From assembly GCA_027704905.1 (NCBI GenBank), contig CM051002.1:13941239-14005238 (forward strand): a DNA stretch of 64,000 nucleotides. Direction: 5' to 3'. This DNA comes from Muraenolepis orangiensis (taxonomy: Eukaryota > Chordata > Actinopteri > Gadiformes > Muraenolepididae). The notes under the pieces were generated by a model. The model ran no database searches. It had not been told where the DNA came from and was given only the letters and a program-made list of their open reading frames with translations. Of this stretch, positions 12,934 to 28,176 are shown piece by piece; the stretch's first letter is position 1, and every line of letters starts with the position of its first letter. The position numbers and the translations under genes were made by a program.

Positions 12934-13000
12934 CGTGATGCACCACTCCCTTCAGGCCCTGGATGATGGGGTCCACCGCAGGGTTGTCTTTGTGGCCCAG
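12934..13000 (-). CDS. ptprg: ptprg exon 6: CA-like domain
   Basis: 67 bp, entering in phase 0 and leaving in phase 1, between TCTCTCCCAG|CTG and CATCACG|GTGGGT. It encodes LGHKDNPAVDPIIQGLKGVVHH plus the first base of the next codon. The PIIxGLKGVVHH motif is characteristic of the PTPRG CA domain. The acceptor has an ordinary pyrimidine tract. The short length matches the equivalent mammalian exon, and the split codon completes correctly with exon 7 (G|AG, Glu). Confidence 0.96.
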
Positions 13001-14906
<1,906 letters not shown>

Positions 14907-15002
14907 CTGAAAGAAGACTGCCATGGCAGCGATGACGCGTCTCTGTTTAATGGCAGCGCCGAGGCTGTCAAAATCGTCCGAGTTGTAAAGGTAGATCTGC
15001 AT
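14907..15002 (-). CDS. ptprg: ptprg exon 5: CA-like domain, in-frame 32-codon exon
   Basis: 96 bp, phase 0 on both sides, between GGTCCACAG|ATG and TTTCAG|GTACGT. It encodes MQIYLYNSDDFDS, then AAIKQRRVIAAMAVFFQ. It begins where active CAs carry the third zinc ligand (ELHLVHW, His119); here the position reads EMQIYLY, so the His is Gln. As in other PTPRG proteins the domain should bind no catalytic zinc and act as a contactin-binding surface (family knowledge). The acceptor combines a (TG)n repeat, a short T tract and a C8 run. Because the exon is an exact multiple of three, skipping would remove 32 residues without a frameshift. Confidence 0.96.
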
Positions 15003-15021
15003 CTGTGGACCCGGGGGGGGG

Positions 15022-15057
<36 letters not shown>
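15022..15057. repeat. (CA)n next to the exon 5 acceptor
   Basis: Reads (TG)17-18 in the transcript, followed by TTTCCCCCCCC and the exon 5 AG. Confidence 0.97.
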
Positions 15058-15059
<2 letters not shown>

Positions 15060-15246
15060 CTCTTAGCGCTGTGGTTGGGCTGAAGGGAAGCAGTGGGGGG
15101 GGGTGCCAGTCCAGTCCATTATCAATCACCTGGACACACACCGCTGAGGATTTGATGAAAAGCTATTTGAAGGGCATGGAAAAAAAAGAGGCTTATTCCT
15201 CACGTACATATATCACTCACAATATTTGCCAAACCCATTATTTCCT

Positions 15247-15397
<151 letters not shown>

Positions 15398-16458
15398 GAG
15401 AGTGTGTGGATGTTGGGGAGGTGTTCTAACGTAACGTACTGTACGTTCTGACGTTGAACACAGCAGGGCCCCATCCCCAGTCCTGTGAAGTAGGTAAGAA
15501 AGTAGCGTCGTCGCTTCACTTTCACTTTGCAAAACGCTTTTTTTTTATGTCCTGAATCAAACCGCTTTTCAAGCAGCCAGTGCAGCAGCAGCAGCTCTGG
15601 TATTGATCGGGGGCAGGAGGTCACGCTAGTCCGCACGAGCTACACGAGTTTCACCACAGCGTTTTCTCTGGATGCAGCTGAAGTCTGCAGACTCGGACCC
15701 CGTAAGTAGCAGACGTCGGAAACACTTCTGGAAAGATGGCAGAGGGCTAGAGGAATTGATCCCGAATGTCTCTGGCACGCACGCACGCACGCGACCAGCT
15801 TGTTGTCAAAAACTAAAACCAGTTTTAGTTTTTTCGTTTTTTCCAAATAGTTTTTTCCGGAGCCGTGAGGACAGCAGGGAGCACAGCTTTGTCGTTTAAT
15901 AAACGATTGAACTGAATATTTTGTGCCCCCGCTTATCTGCTTGACTGACAGTGTCATTGAACACTGGGGTAGCATTGACTTGCATTGAATGAAGCCGTCA
16001 ATGTACAAACAATATCATAATAAAATAGCTTTGATGCGGTAAACGACTTCTTGTCGCGTGACTGTAGCTTAGCTACATGTCTAGCTGTCAAGCTTCATCT
16101 AATGCAGAGTAGCTGGTAGCTTGGGGGCCTCGTTGTCGTCGTATTGTTCTATTGTCCGGGGGGGGTGGGGGGGGGGGCCAGAACACCACCCCTCAGACGG
16201 GGGGCCGTGCGAGACTCCTGCCGAATCCACACAAGCGCGACACACCCACACGCTCGCCAGGTGACTTCGGGGACTCGGCGGTGGTCCCGGGGTCACTGCC
16301 AGGCGAGCGTCCTTCTCCAGGGGAAGGGGAGCGGAACAATGAGACGAATGATCCAAACCAAATACATAAATAAGAAAAAAAAGACAAGAAAGTGAGGCTG
16401 GGAGGTCTTCACACAGCGAGGGATGTGCCTGGCCGTCGGTCAGACCGTCTAATGTGTC

Positions 16459-16782
<324 letters not shown>

Positions 16783-17551
16783 ATAGACTCTGTTTGAGGG
16801 GACTGCTGTGTGACTGGTCCTGACCTTGCCAAGAAGTAGGGAGGGGGGTGGATGGAGGGGGGTGGATGGTGTCATATGACGAATGTCACCTTAAAGGCTT
16901 AACACGCGGTCACACCAGTCAGTTGCCAAAACACACGCTGGCTACCGCCTCTTCTAATTAGTCTCACCGCAATCTCAAACCAATTTTCTTCTTCGGTGCA
17001 GAATGGGGCGGACAGGGGGGGGGTTCAATATAATTTGTCACTCGTCGTCTTGCTGCTGACTTACAATGCGCTACACACAAGCACACTGGACTGCTCGCTG
17101 CTCCAACTGTAGTACATCGACTGATGGCCTGCCTGCCTGCCTGCCTGCGAAGTTTCTTTAACTGCGGCCTGTTAATGGAACCAATTTGTGTTTCGCCCTG
17201 AAAACTCAGCAAGAAAGGCGATTCGTCATCCATCATCATTTAGTCATTAGCGAGCTGCATGAGCCAATTCTCTTGACCCCGTCGACAGTGCTTACTGCAT
17301 ATTATGTATGCAGGGAATATATACACACACGTACACATATAATATATATATATACACACACACAGTATATACTCCCATATATACACTGTACGTATTTTGT
17401 TGTGTACACACACAAATCATTGCCGAAAAGTACACCGTGATACACACGTGTGTGTGTGTGTGTGTGTCTGTCAGAGGGTGAAGCCAAGTTAATGACCTAC
17501 AGTATCAAACACTACTTCTAAATTAACTTGCTGTGCACTCGGCACACACAT

Positions 17552-17552
17552 A

Positions 17553-17611
<59 letters not shown>
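17552..17611. repeat. (ACGC)n tetranucleotide repeat
   Basis: About 15 units of ACGC. Alternating purine-pyrimidine with CpG, a Z-DNA-prone sequence. Confidence 0.97.
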
Positions 17612-17670
17612 TCGGAAGCGTGTGCAGACAGCATGCCCCTGCACCATTATTCACCGTTTCAGTACTGCGT

Positions 17671-17708
<38 letters not shown>

Positions 17709-20047
17709 CGGCACGTATAATTTATCTTACCTGGGTGACACACTAATACATTATTATAACAGAGCTCACTGATCTCCTGAGGGGAAAGTCATTTTTCCCA
17801 GCGGTGGCGTCTGAGCTAACAGGTGGTCCATCTATCGATTAGCCCACTTCAACACCTCGCCTCATGTGTTCTGTCCACAGGCGTTGCAGCGCCTGTAATA
17901 TCGGAAGCCGTAGGGGAGGGGGGGGGGGGGTTGTTTCTATGCTCCATGGCGGGCCCACGCACACCACCTGAAGCACTGGGGGGGGGGGGCGGGGAACGAT
18001 TTGGAAGAGGAATTTCAAACCGAGAGTCCCTGCGCTGTGACCAATTGGGCTAAAAGAACTGTGCAAAACAGTGGAGCTGAATGCCATCTATCTGAGTAAC
18101 AGCGTAGGCAGGCCGATGGTCTCTCGGTGAGCATCGCTTTCAAGCATCCATCTACCTATGGGCTTTCTACTGCACTACCGCACCGGGAGCATTTTCTAAC
18201 CTTTTAGAGCCACGGTTAAGCCCACAGTAATTGTCTCTTTGTGTGTTTATGTGCCATGTGTCTTTGTGCACATCTCTTTGTTGCCTTTGTGCGCTTGGCT
18301 TGTGTACATTCGGGCTAATGTGACACTTCCGCACATTCCAGCCACGCAGGCACACCAGGTCATTGTAATGTCAACGCACGGTAGCACTTTGTCTGCGCTA
18401 GTGGACGGGAGAGACATCTATTTGTTTTGAGCCATCAAAATTCAAAATCGGAAATACATACATGAAATACGTGTGTCTGCCATCATTTCCCACAGTAGTT
18501 GCAGTGAAATACGCGCCTGTGTTTAGGGGGCACAATCATTTCTTCCGATTAGTTTTTTCCCTTAACCACACGGCACTGTTCATCAGATTGAAGAAATTCA
18601 AAGTAGTGGGAAGAGATTTACAACCCTGCCCCCATCAAAACCAGCTACATGCCCAATAATTCACATTTAAATGGCAGTATATAATCCAATGCCCTTTAAC
18701 ACATGGTTGAACACAAAATGATGTGAAAAAACCTCATTACCAAGTTGTTGGGTAGGAGTACAGTAATGAGCAGAGCTCATAGAAGGGATAACAGGAAAGC
18801 TCGCGTCACGTTAAGAAGACACGTCATTAATTAGCCATTGCTTCCCAGAGACGCACATCAGGGACGCCGAGCACAGTGTGCGATCGCCTCCGTCCGCGTT
18901 TCTCCGAGAGCGAGAAAGAAAAACCCCAAAAAAAAAAAAAACACCCGACATTTCAGAAGGACGGTTCTGCGTCGTTATGCGAAAACAAGCGGCTACCGCA
19001 GAGCGACCGGTTCCACGATCTCTATGAGCTTGGAGGAAATAATGAGACCAACTTGAAGTTCTGTGTTGTTGTGTGGGGGTTTTTTTTCCCCCGTGACGTA
19101 CATAAAACACGCGAAAGCAATTCTCGCCAAACAAAAATACGTTTCGCTTATAACCGATGACTACACTTGTGTGCTCGTCTCGCTGATAGTGTATCGTAGC
19201 GTCGATTTGCTCGGGCCGATATTAACCGCTCCTGTTCCATATCGTGGCCCTTTGTGAATGTGTGTTTTAATCATGCCGGCGCAATATGCCTGGCACAGTG
19301 GGACTTTCACAACTGCAATCTTCTCCACACAAATCTATCAAACTTCTCTTTTTTTTTTTTTTTTGCTCGCACACCAAATCGATGTCTCTCCCCGCTAAAT
19401 AAGTGATGTGTCCCTCGTAAAGCAACATATGCCAGGGATTCACACCATTCTTCGCGAGCTCAGAAAAGATATTTTTAAAATGCGTGCTGCTCTATAATGT
19501 ACATATATTTCCATAATAATTTTGATGTATTCTAATCTTGCACACACACTTTCGCTGGGCCGCATGACCACAATCCCGAAGGAAGGGGGGGGGGGGGGGG
19601 TGTTATAGTCCCCACATACAAAATAAACCTAGATTATAATAATAATAATAATAATAATATGTTTTAATATGATTATTTTTCAATTGTTTCACTAGGCTGA
19701 TTTGGACACACCTTCCAGAAATCGAGAGGGGGGGGAGGTAGCTTTGAAGAGATGAAACCAGAATCGAATATCATCATAATTATCCAGTAGCAACATTTTT
19801 ATTCAAGGTGCAAAGTTACTTTAAAAAAAGTGGCACCACAGCAGTAGTTTCAGTGTTGAGATGCCGGGGGGTTCAGCGGTCTCACCGCGTGAGTCCGTCG
19901 TGAAACCAGCTCGGCTACAATCTTCACAAGTGAGCCGCGTGTTTCCGTGTCCGTCTGCAGCCCCGCGCCGGTGCAGGCGTTTCTATGCAAATTCAGGCCA
20001 AAAATGTTTCATTCCCCCCCCCAAGTGATGCACACGGAGGCGCTTAC

Positions 20048-20196
20048 CTCCACTGGGAACCTCCGGCCTGCGATGCTGTGCTCGGAGCCCACTGAGCCGT
20101 TGCTCTGGCCCCAGTGGAACTCCATCTTCTCCGCCTTGAAGCGCCCGGGAAGTCCGGCCCCGCGCACAAAGTAGTCGTTCTTCAGCAGAACTGCGA
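20048..20196 (-). CDS. ptprg: ptprg exon 4: CA-like domain, degenerate zinc site
   Basis: 149 bp, entering in phase 1 and leaving in phase 0, between CTCCACAG|TC and GTGGAG|GTAAGC. It encodes VAVLLKNDYFVRGAGLPG, KAEKMEFHWGQSNGS, and GSEHSIAGRRFPVE. This is the core of the alpha-CA signature. In active CAs the FHFHW motif carries two zinc histidines (His94 and His96 in CA II numbering). Here the first is Glu (EFHW) and only the second is kept. NGS is a possible N-glycosylation sequon. The G/C-rich tract just upstream (C and T runs in the transcript) supplies an ordinary polypyrimidine region. Confidence 0.97.
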
Positions 20197-20689
20197 CTGT
20201 GGAGCAGAACATGTGGGACCAGGAGGGGGGGGGGGGAGGGGGGGGGGAGACAAGGAATCACCATGCAGTTAACACACTCACAAATGCCCCTTCTGAGATC
20301 AGCACATAGCAGAGAGATAATGAATGTATTAACGGAATCTGCAGGCAGGTTGTGGAAGTATGGGGGGACTTTACGGTTATGGGCGAGGAAAAGTGGACAA
20401 GTGGGGTGGCAATAACATCATAGTAAGGAATATGATTTGCCAGAATAACCTAAAGGCTCAAAATAGGATTCCATTGCAAATTTGAATCTTCCAGATGAAG
20501 GCTAAAATAAATAATCGATATATATTCGATTTTTATAATATATATTATATATATATATATATTATATAATCGATTTTTAAAGGTCATAAAAGCACTACAT
20601 TTGAGCATGGTTGTGCATGTTTTATTTCACAGATTAGTTTGTTGTGGAAGTGCCAGATGACAGCGTGAGGCTTTCCTTCCTGGGTGTGT

Positions 20690-20870
20690 ATGGACAGTTA
20701 CCTCACACCATGTACAGTTACCTCACACCATGTACAGTTACCTCACACCATGTACAGTTACCTCACACCATGTACAGTTACCTCACACCATGTACAGTTA
20801 CCTCACACCATGGACAGTTACCTCACACCATGGACAGTTACCTCACACCATGGACAGTTACCTCACACCA
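20690..20870. repeat. 20-bp minisatellite, nine copies
   Basis: CCTCACACCA recurs exactly every 20 bp from 20,701 to 20,861. The unit is CCTCACACCATGTACAGTTA; the last copies have TGGA in place of TGTA. On the gene strand each unit holds GAGGTAACTG, close to a 5' splice-site consensus. Confidence 0.98.
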
Positions 20871-21771
20871 GCACGGATCACTGAACTACCGTGTGGTCAT
20901 GGCTAATAAGAGCGCTTGCCGTTGAATACTTGAAAAAGCATGAAAAAGCATGATGGTACCGACATTGATGGTCAGGTCACTTTCATAGCCTTGAGCTACT
21001 TAATAATTCATATGAATTTGTTCAATTGAACAGCACAAATAGCATCTTCAATACACGCTGTAATTATCGCAAAAGTTAAGAGGTTCTAGACCAAAAAGAG
21101 CTTAGGGATTTATTTTAGATCTTCGGCGATTCTATTGCTTGGATCCAGGGGAATTTCTTGAGGATTTAATGTTATATTCTCTTTGCCGATGATGCCGCTT
21201 TAAAAAAAAAAACCATGGACTAAATAAAAGTCGTGCCATGTGTATGTGTACTGTTGAACCTAGAATTAAATGATTTTATCAAATTCAACTCAATTAGGAT
21301 AGACATGACAAGAGAAACACTACAGCAGTCAAAACCCAAGCAAGCAGGGTCAACTAATTAACCTAATAAAAGTTAACAAAATAACACAATTCAACTTTAA
21401 TCCCTTAAAGTTGAAAAAAAGATATTAAATCTAAATATATATATATCAAATCTATCAAAGCTTTGTCTTGGGGGGGGGGGGGGGGGAGGAAAAAAAAAAA
21501 AGACAGAAAAACAACAAGAAACAACCTTGTTTCCTCGGAAACCACGGTTTTCTAAATGCAATTCTTAAGTGTCATGCCAAGTGACACCGAGTTGTGAATT
21601 CATAGCAGAAAAAAAGCTCACAGGATGCTCCTCCGCCGAACAGTCAAACATCATTTGAAGACGTGTACGGACCGGATCAAAATGTATCCAGGAGCTTGTT
21701 GTACACCGTCGTACACCCATACGTCTCAATAGCAGTGTTTTTCTGGTGCCTCTCCTCTCCGGAAACACACG

Positions 21772-21942
21772 CAGGCACACACACGCACTCACGCACTCAC
21801 TCACCCATGCACTCACGCACGACACGCACGCACACACGCACGCACGCACGCACGCACTCACCCACGCACGCACTCACCACACGCACTCACTCACGCACGC
21901 ACGCACGTATGCAGGCACGGCACGCACGCACGCACGCACGCA
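21772..21942. repeat. CACG/CACT compound tetranucleotide repeat
   Basis: Irregular mixture of CACG, CACT and CACA units. Confidence 0.95.
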
Positions 21943-22709
21943 CATTAAACAAATAAGAGAGTGCTCCCTCGCTGTTGACTGACACCCTCATCCGCTACAA
22001 GAGGATTTAGGCAGCCTCTCCAGATCAAGCCGCGAAACAAAGTGCATAGAGGAGCCACGCGTGTGTGGATCTGCAAACAGATGGCTGGCAGGAGCAGAGT
22101 CCCCTGTGTGCGCACAGCAGCGTGCCGCCAAGCCGTCTGAATCTAGACGTCGACTTAAAAAAACCCACTCCGTACGGGGGGGTGGGGGGGGGGGGGGGGG
22201 AGAGATGGAGAGGTTGCCTAGCAGGTAGGAGTGTTTAGAAAAAAGTCAAAAGGAGCGAAGGAGACGAGATGGGGGGGGGGGGGGGGAATCAAGGAAAAGC
22301 TTCCTGGGTAGGAGACGGTCGCATGTGGAGAGGACTTGAGATGACCAGATCAGGGTTCGAGATCAGAAGAGAAACAGCCGGCGCACAGCGGTAACAGAGG
22401 TCGCCTAGAGAGTGGAGCGGGAGGGCAAGTCTCCCCCTGCCCCCCCCCACCTTTAACACTGGCCGCCTTCTCTGCTCTTTTGCCTAAAATGTTGTTGGTG
22501 AAAAAAAAAAAAGGAGGAGGCGTTGAAGCGTTGGTGTGAGATCCCATGTGGTGTTGGAATTAAGGAAGTCTGGGAGGCGGGTCGGCCCTGAGACTTTCAT
22601 TAGAAATGTTGTTCTGAGTACGTCTGTCTGAACTCGAGAGAGAGAGCAGAGCGGGATTTAGACACTAAGCCAAAAAGACCTTGAATCACAGCCTGTGAAG
22701 GAACGTAAG

Positions 22710-22817
<108 letters not shown>

Positions 22818-24074
22818 TAAATCCTTGATCAATGCAAATGTCCCCGGGGTCTCTCCCCTTTCCTCATGAATTTGGGTCGACAGTCTGAAATTTGCCTGGG
22901 AAATGTTTAGTTAAACAACAATGACTGGAACACTGCCAACGGCGGCCGGTGTCAGGGTGGTTCAAGGCATGAGAAGACGCCGCGCTGCGATGAATCGTGA
23001 TGCGATGATCAGGCCTCGTAGGCTCGCCTCGAGACTACGATTGCCGCACACTGGCATTGTTTGGCAAACGCTCCATTGTACACGGTGACCATCCGACATT
23101 TGACAATTGCTGTGTATCTAGCAATGCTGTATTACCGTTTCTCATACCCTCTCGACCTTACGCCATCGGTCGACAAATGTGAACTTTTTTGCCGAGGAAT
23201 TGCCGAGATTGCAATCCCAATGTGGCGAATATAAAGATAAAAGACATATATATATAGATATGTGATGTATGCTACGTGTACTGTGCTCGTATCTATATCT
23301 CAGACATAATGTACTAATATCGATATCTCAGACAATTTAACTAAAGGTTGATCGGGTAATCAGTAAAATATTTGTAATTCATAATTAATAAATTTAAGAT
23401 ACATTTAAGTAACTTGTGTGGCTCCCAATCCAAATAAATTGCACGTCGTCGCTGAACCACTAGCCAAGCCCCGACGGTGGTTTTCTGTGCTTTTTCCCCA
23501 TCTTCAGTGTGTAAAGCAGGACGATGCATCAACACCACCACCACCCCCCCCCCCCCACCACAGCCCCCCCCCCCCTGCCCGCTGGCCAGGGTTGTTATGG
23601 AAGCTAACGAGGCTAATTAAGATCAAAGTCACAAGACAACTCTCTGTACTCTAGAGAGAAAGATCACCAAAACCAAGGGAGATCAATTACAGTCAGAACT
23701 CTGCCACACTGCCACGGGATTTCACAGCCATCTGATCTCCCAAACGACAATTGCTCACTAAAATATTTTTGGAAGGCATCGCTTGAGAACGCTTATTATT
23801 AAAAACACAGGAGCGTGTTTGTGTGGTAAAAAAAAAAAAAAAAGAGGCCGCTTATTATAAAATATTGTAAAATAAATAAATAAATGAAAGCGTAATGGTG
23901 TGCTTGTTAAAAACGGGGTTGGACGACAGCATATTTGCCTAGTCCTGAAGACTTTGTCACAAAAATAAATGGTACGATTTGAAAAATAAACGATGGTGAT
24001 ACGCGGTGTATAATGTTGTGTATAAACGCGGTTTGACGAAAAACCACCTTGTGTCAAGAATAACTAATGCGTAC

Positions 24075-24257
24075 CTGTCTTTCCAGTGTTTTTCATGGTA
24101 GTTTGGTTAGACGATTCGACATTGAACTTGTCAAGAGTTAGTTCCTGGTACTCCTGGGAAACCTGAGCGTTCTCGTCCACGATGTCCACGGGGGATTGGT
24201 TCCTCTCTCCACCACATTCTGGGTAGGCAGCTGGCCAACCGCTAGGTCCGTAGCTGC
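24075..24257 (-). CDS. ptprg: ptprg exon 3: start of the carbonic-anhydrase-like domain
   Basis: 183 bp, phase 1 to phase 1, between CTCACAG|GC and AAGACAG|GTACGC. It encodes GSYGPSGWPAAYPECGG, then NQSPVDIVDENA, then EYQELTLDKF and NTGKT. These are the N-terminal beta-strands of the alpha-carbonic-anhydrase fold as found in PTPRG. The Cys in YPECGG is the expected partner of the Cys in TTPPCSK of exon 7 (disulfide, by family knowledge). SNQTT is an N-glycosylation sequon. The split Gly codon joins exactly to exon 2. Its acceptor is abnormal: the polypyrimidine tract is a roughly 288-bp (CT)n microsatellite (see findings). Confidence 0.96.
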
Positions 24258-24258
24258 C

Positions 24259-24551
<293 letters not shown>

Positions 24552-25479
24552 AAAACAATTCAGTTCCACGTTAAGAGAGAGAGAGAAGCAGACACAAATA
24601 TATATATCTGTTCCGCAAGCTGACAGGATGTCCTGCTGCAATATCCCTTTTTGTTGGTTTGTTGGCTGCTTTTATCATCATCATTCTCTCCCTCCAGATC
24701 CGGCAACCGATAGATAATTGTACACTTGAACCGTCTGTGTCCCATGGGTGCCATGGTGTTACTTCCTTCCAGAATCCTCCACCAATGTCTTCCGCGCTAA
24801 TCCTCTTTCCCTACAGTGGCACTTCTACAATGGAGTAATCCACACCCGACAGGGCTCTCCCTGATCTCTTCTGGGCTACAATGGGCCAACGGAGCCACAA
24901 AGGAGCACAGGATCAGAGGGAACAAGAAAAGCGTGCACGGGGCTTTAACTTATTTCTTTTTTTTTCTCGGTTATTCACAATCCAATTTTCAACAAATATA
25001 GGGCACCGTCGTCACCGGTTCATAAGAAGACATGGGGAATTGCATTTAGGATGAATACTCTATAAGGAGGTTTCATGTTGAGTGTTGGCGTTGGCGAAAT
25101 AAAATGAATAAACCCGGGGGTGGGATGGGATGGGATGGGTCACGTTATTCACAAATGTATTTACGGATTTACAAATAAGTAAATCATCTTTTTTACAGTT
25201 CATTCTCTTTAGCCAATCAGATAGGTTTGACTTCATACTATACATTTAGCCACAGTGGCATGGTCGGTCAGCTACCATCCTTCTTAGGTGTACACATTTG
25301 ATCTTGTAGCACAGATAATATCTACAGTGGATATCATGCCAAATGTAAAATACATTAAGTTCAAGTCTTCCTCTCTTTTCTATAATTGGAAATATTGATA
25401 TTTGCGATGAATTCAATTACAACAAAAAACCTAAATGTATTACAAAACTACAATAATGAAAAATAAGTGACTATTCTGA

Positions 25480-25760
25480 AGTCAGTCCTCTAATGAGGCA
25501 TTAGAAGTGACACAACTGCAGACACCACTGTCAAGGAGAGGCCAAGGCGCAGGCTTGTGAATACAGAAACACAGCATTAATGCCACAATGGCTGGCATGG
25601 TTCCAATGAATCACAGATAACCAGCAGCATTGTTGTGCATTAGGTTGAATAGGAAGAGATGTGATGTCACTAGAGGGAGAGATTTGGACATGGCTTGTAA
25701 TGGCTAATCACCATCTCACCTGGTAGTAAAAGATAGGGGCACTTTAAGGAGTAACAAAAA
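25480..25760. promoter_or_regulatory. candidate conserved non-coding element
   Basis: Repeat-free block with balanced composition, standing out from AT-rich surroundings. It includes GGCTAATCACCATCTCACC and TCACCTGG-type E-box context. Conservation is not demonstrated; this is a judgement on texture only. Confidence 0.22.
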
Positions 25761-26679
25761 TCAAGTTCTTCAAAGTAGCCTATAGACTCTCAAATGCATA
25801 TATAATTAGGATTATCATCTCGAGAAGTATTCGGTCATTCATTTCATCTTCCCATTAGGCTTTAATCTGAAAATGTGTTGAAACTAATTAAATGCAAATT
25901 CCACATAGCGACTTTGCCTTAGTGTAACTCCAAACTCAGTCTCTTCGGGTATCAGGCATACATCATGAAAGGACTTCCATAACTTGTGAAGAGGTGGTTC
26001 ACCTTTTCTAAGAACCGACATGGGGAGCAGTGGAGCTAAAAATCAGATAATCAGTGGTAGCACAAGAGTCTATTAATCTCTCATTACTATTCCGCAGTAC
26101 CTCTACTAGGCTCTTAATAGTTTATGGTTTCTGCCAATCTCTTAAGTGTCCAAAATGAACTTACCAATGAATCGGTGGGCGACACCAAATGCAGCGACCC
26201 ATTGCGAAAGGTTTTAAAAGGACAATTAGGGTTTCCAATGTAACCTTGACATGGGGAACAGCATTGGGCAATGCTCTTTATACCACGGACAAGGACTTCA
26301 GTAAGCCCACAAGCTGATAGGACCTGGCTTTTAAAAGACCACACGCACACTAGGGTTCCACCCAAGGATAAAATGATATTAATATATTATTAGGACGTTC
26401 AAAGTTATCTACAGATATTTAATCAAACCACATTTCAAAACACATTGATGCAGTATTGCTTACGGCACAATGGGACGGAAATGATATGAGTAGTTATTGA
26501 CCAACTGGCAGATATACAGTAAATAATATAAAAAAGAGTGTTGACAAGAACACACACATATACATATAGTCAGACGGGGGGGGAGGGGGGGAGGGGGGAG
26601 GGGGGCAGACAACGTTGCAGAATGAAAAATGGTTGGGGTACATAGACAGAGAGACCGTGAGAATGTTTGGCCATGACTC

Positions 26680-26703
26680 TAACCTCAACCCTAACCTCTA
26701 ACC
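26680..26703. repeat. short degenerate telomere-like CCCTAA stretch
   Basis: Four imperfect CTAACC/CCCTAACC units. Too short to be an interstitial telomere block. Confidence 0.5.
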
Positions 26704-27106
26704 GTTTTTATTAAACTTCCGACATAAACCCAAAAAAAAAAAAAAAGAATTTGAAAACCTTTCAGATACAACTTTTTCGAACTCGAGTTATGGCCGATAC
26801 AGCACAACTTGTGTAATTTGCCCAATTTGTGTCATCTAGTGAATATCACCTATTTGATGTGCCCTCGTTGCAGTAAGACATGACACGGTTACACCTTCCC
26901 AAAAAAAATAAAAGATGTGATGTTTTTAATTAGGGATTTTTTTTTTACGGTGTGTGAAAAATGGAATTTCAAACTAATTTGAGTACACAAGATAAGTCTA
27001 ACCGAAGACTACCGTCTTGGTTCATGGAAATACGATGAATACTAAAATCTGATTATTTAGGCATCATTACAGCAACAATATTCTCATGTCACAACACATT
27101 TATACA

Positions 27107-27290
27107 TTCAAGATTCAAGATTTGTATTTGCAACAATGGAAAGCTTACTCCCCATTCCCTCCCGCAGTATGAATTCCTACAACTAAACACTATATAATAA
27201 TACTATGTACTATACTTATACTATAACGATACTGTTGACAATAAAAAAAAAAGAACAATGAAAAGAACAATAAAGTGACTGATGGATGAT
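27107..27290 (-). repeat. second copy of the TTCAAGATTCAAGAT repeat family
   Basis: Shares its start and the CCCTCCCGCAGTATGAATT block with the copy at 12,548, followed by the same degenerate ACTATA-rich region. It then has a tail with an A-run, AACAATAAAGTGACTGATGG. Confidence 0.6.
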
Positions 27291-28162
27291 GATAAACATG
27301 TGTTGAATTGCGCACCAAAAAAAAAGCATTTTAAAACGCATTTTAAAGTGCCAGTAGTGCAGCAGCATCGTGAATACACGACATTACCGTGAGGGCTTTG
27401 TCCCCCTCCTGAGCGCCATTCTCATAGTGATGTTCTACACTACTGCAGAAACTGCAGAGGCTGAGGGGTAGTGAATGAAGTCAGGGAAATCGTTGTTATT
27501 TCAGCTCACTTTAGGGGGAATTTTAGTTTCGTGAAATGTTTTAAGGTTATGTTGCACGCATGACTGCAGTTGTCAGAGGGAGGAGGGACGGCAATATTAC
27601 ACGATCCTTTACTACTCGCTTTATGAGATAATGAGAACGTTCCGTTCTGTTCCGTTCATGGTCCACACAGTTTATTCCTTCATAAAAACTTGGGCTATAG
27701 CTATTTTATTAAACACTAATTTGGTGTTTGGATGGCATAATTCATCTGTAAAATGCAGCAGCTGTCGCGGTCGTAAATGTCAGTGATTATGTTCAGGGTT
27801 TTTACGTGGGATGGATTTTCTCGTAAAGAACTTTCATCAAGTGGTGGGAACGGTGACGCTTCTTAATGTCATTATTCATTAGGATGCGCAAGATTCCATT
27901 AATTGAAAATTAATTTACTGTCAATATGAAGCCGTGCATAATATTAAACTGTAGTAATATGCTATGTGGTAAGGTATGATACAATAGATCTAGATTCCGA
28001 TCTGTTCGTTTGGAATTAGTGGCAATGTACACTAAAAAACAAGTGAAACAACAAGACCTTATTTGACACTTTGGACACCATCTATAATGTCTCGCCTGTC
28101 TGTTTAAAGTGTCAACGTTATCCACTATCAATTATTTGCTTTCCAAGGACAGGTGTCCTCAC

Positions 28163-28176
28163 TGACCTATTGACCT
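28163..28176. promoter_or_regulatory. DR2 nuclear-receptor half-site pair (RevDR2-like)
   Basis: TGACCT, two bases (AT), TGACCT. Read on the minus strand this is AAAGGTCAATAGGTCA, which matches the Rev-erb/ROR RevDR2 consensus and a DR2 retinoid site. A single site can arise by chance. Confidence 0.35.

Noticed and set aside
20690..20870. CRISPR-like regular repeats
   Set aside because: Head-to-tail 20-bp units with no spacers, in a vertebrate intron.
26680..26703. Interstitial telomere
   Set aside because: Only about four degenerate units.
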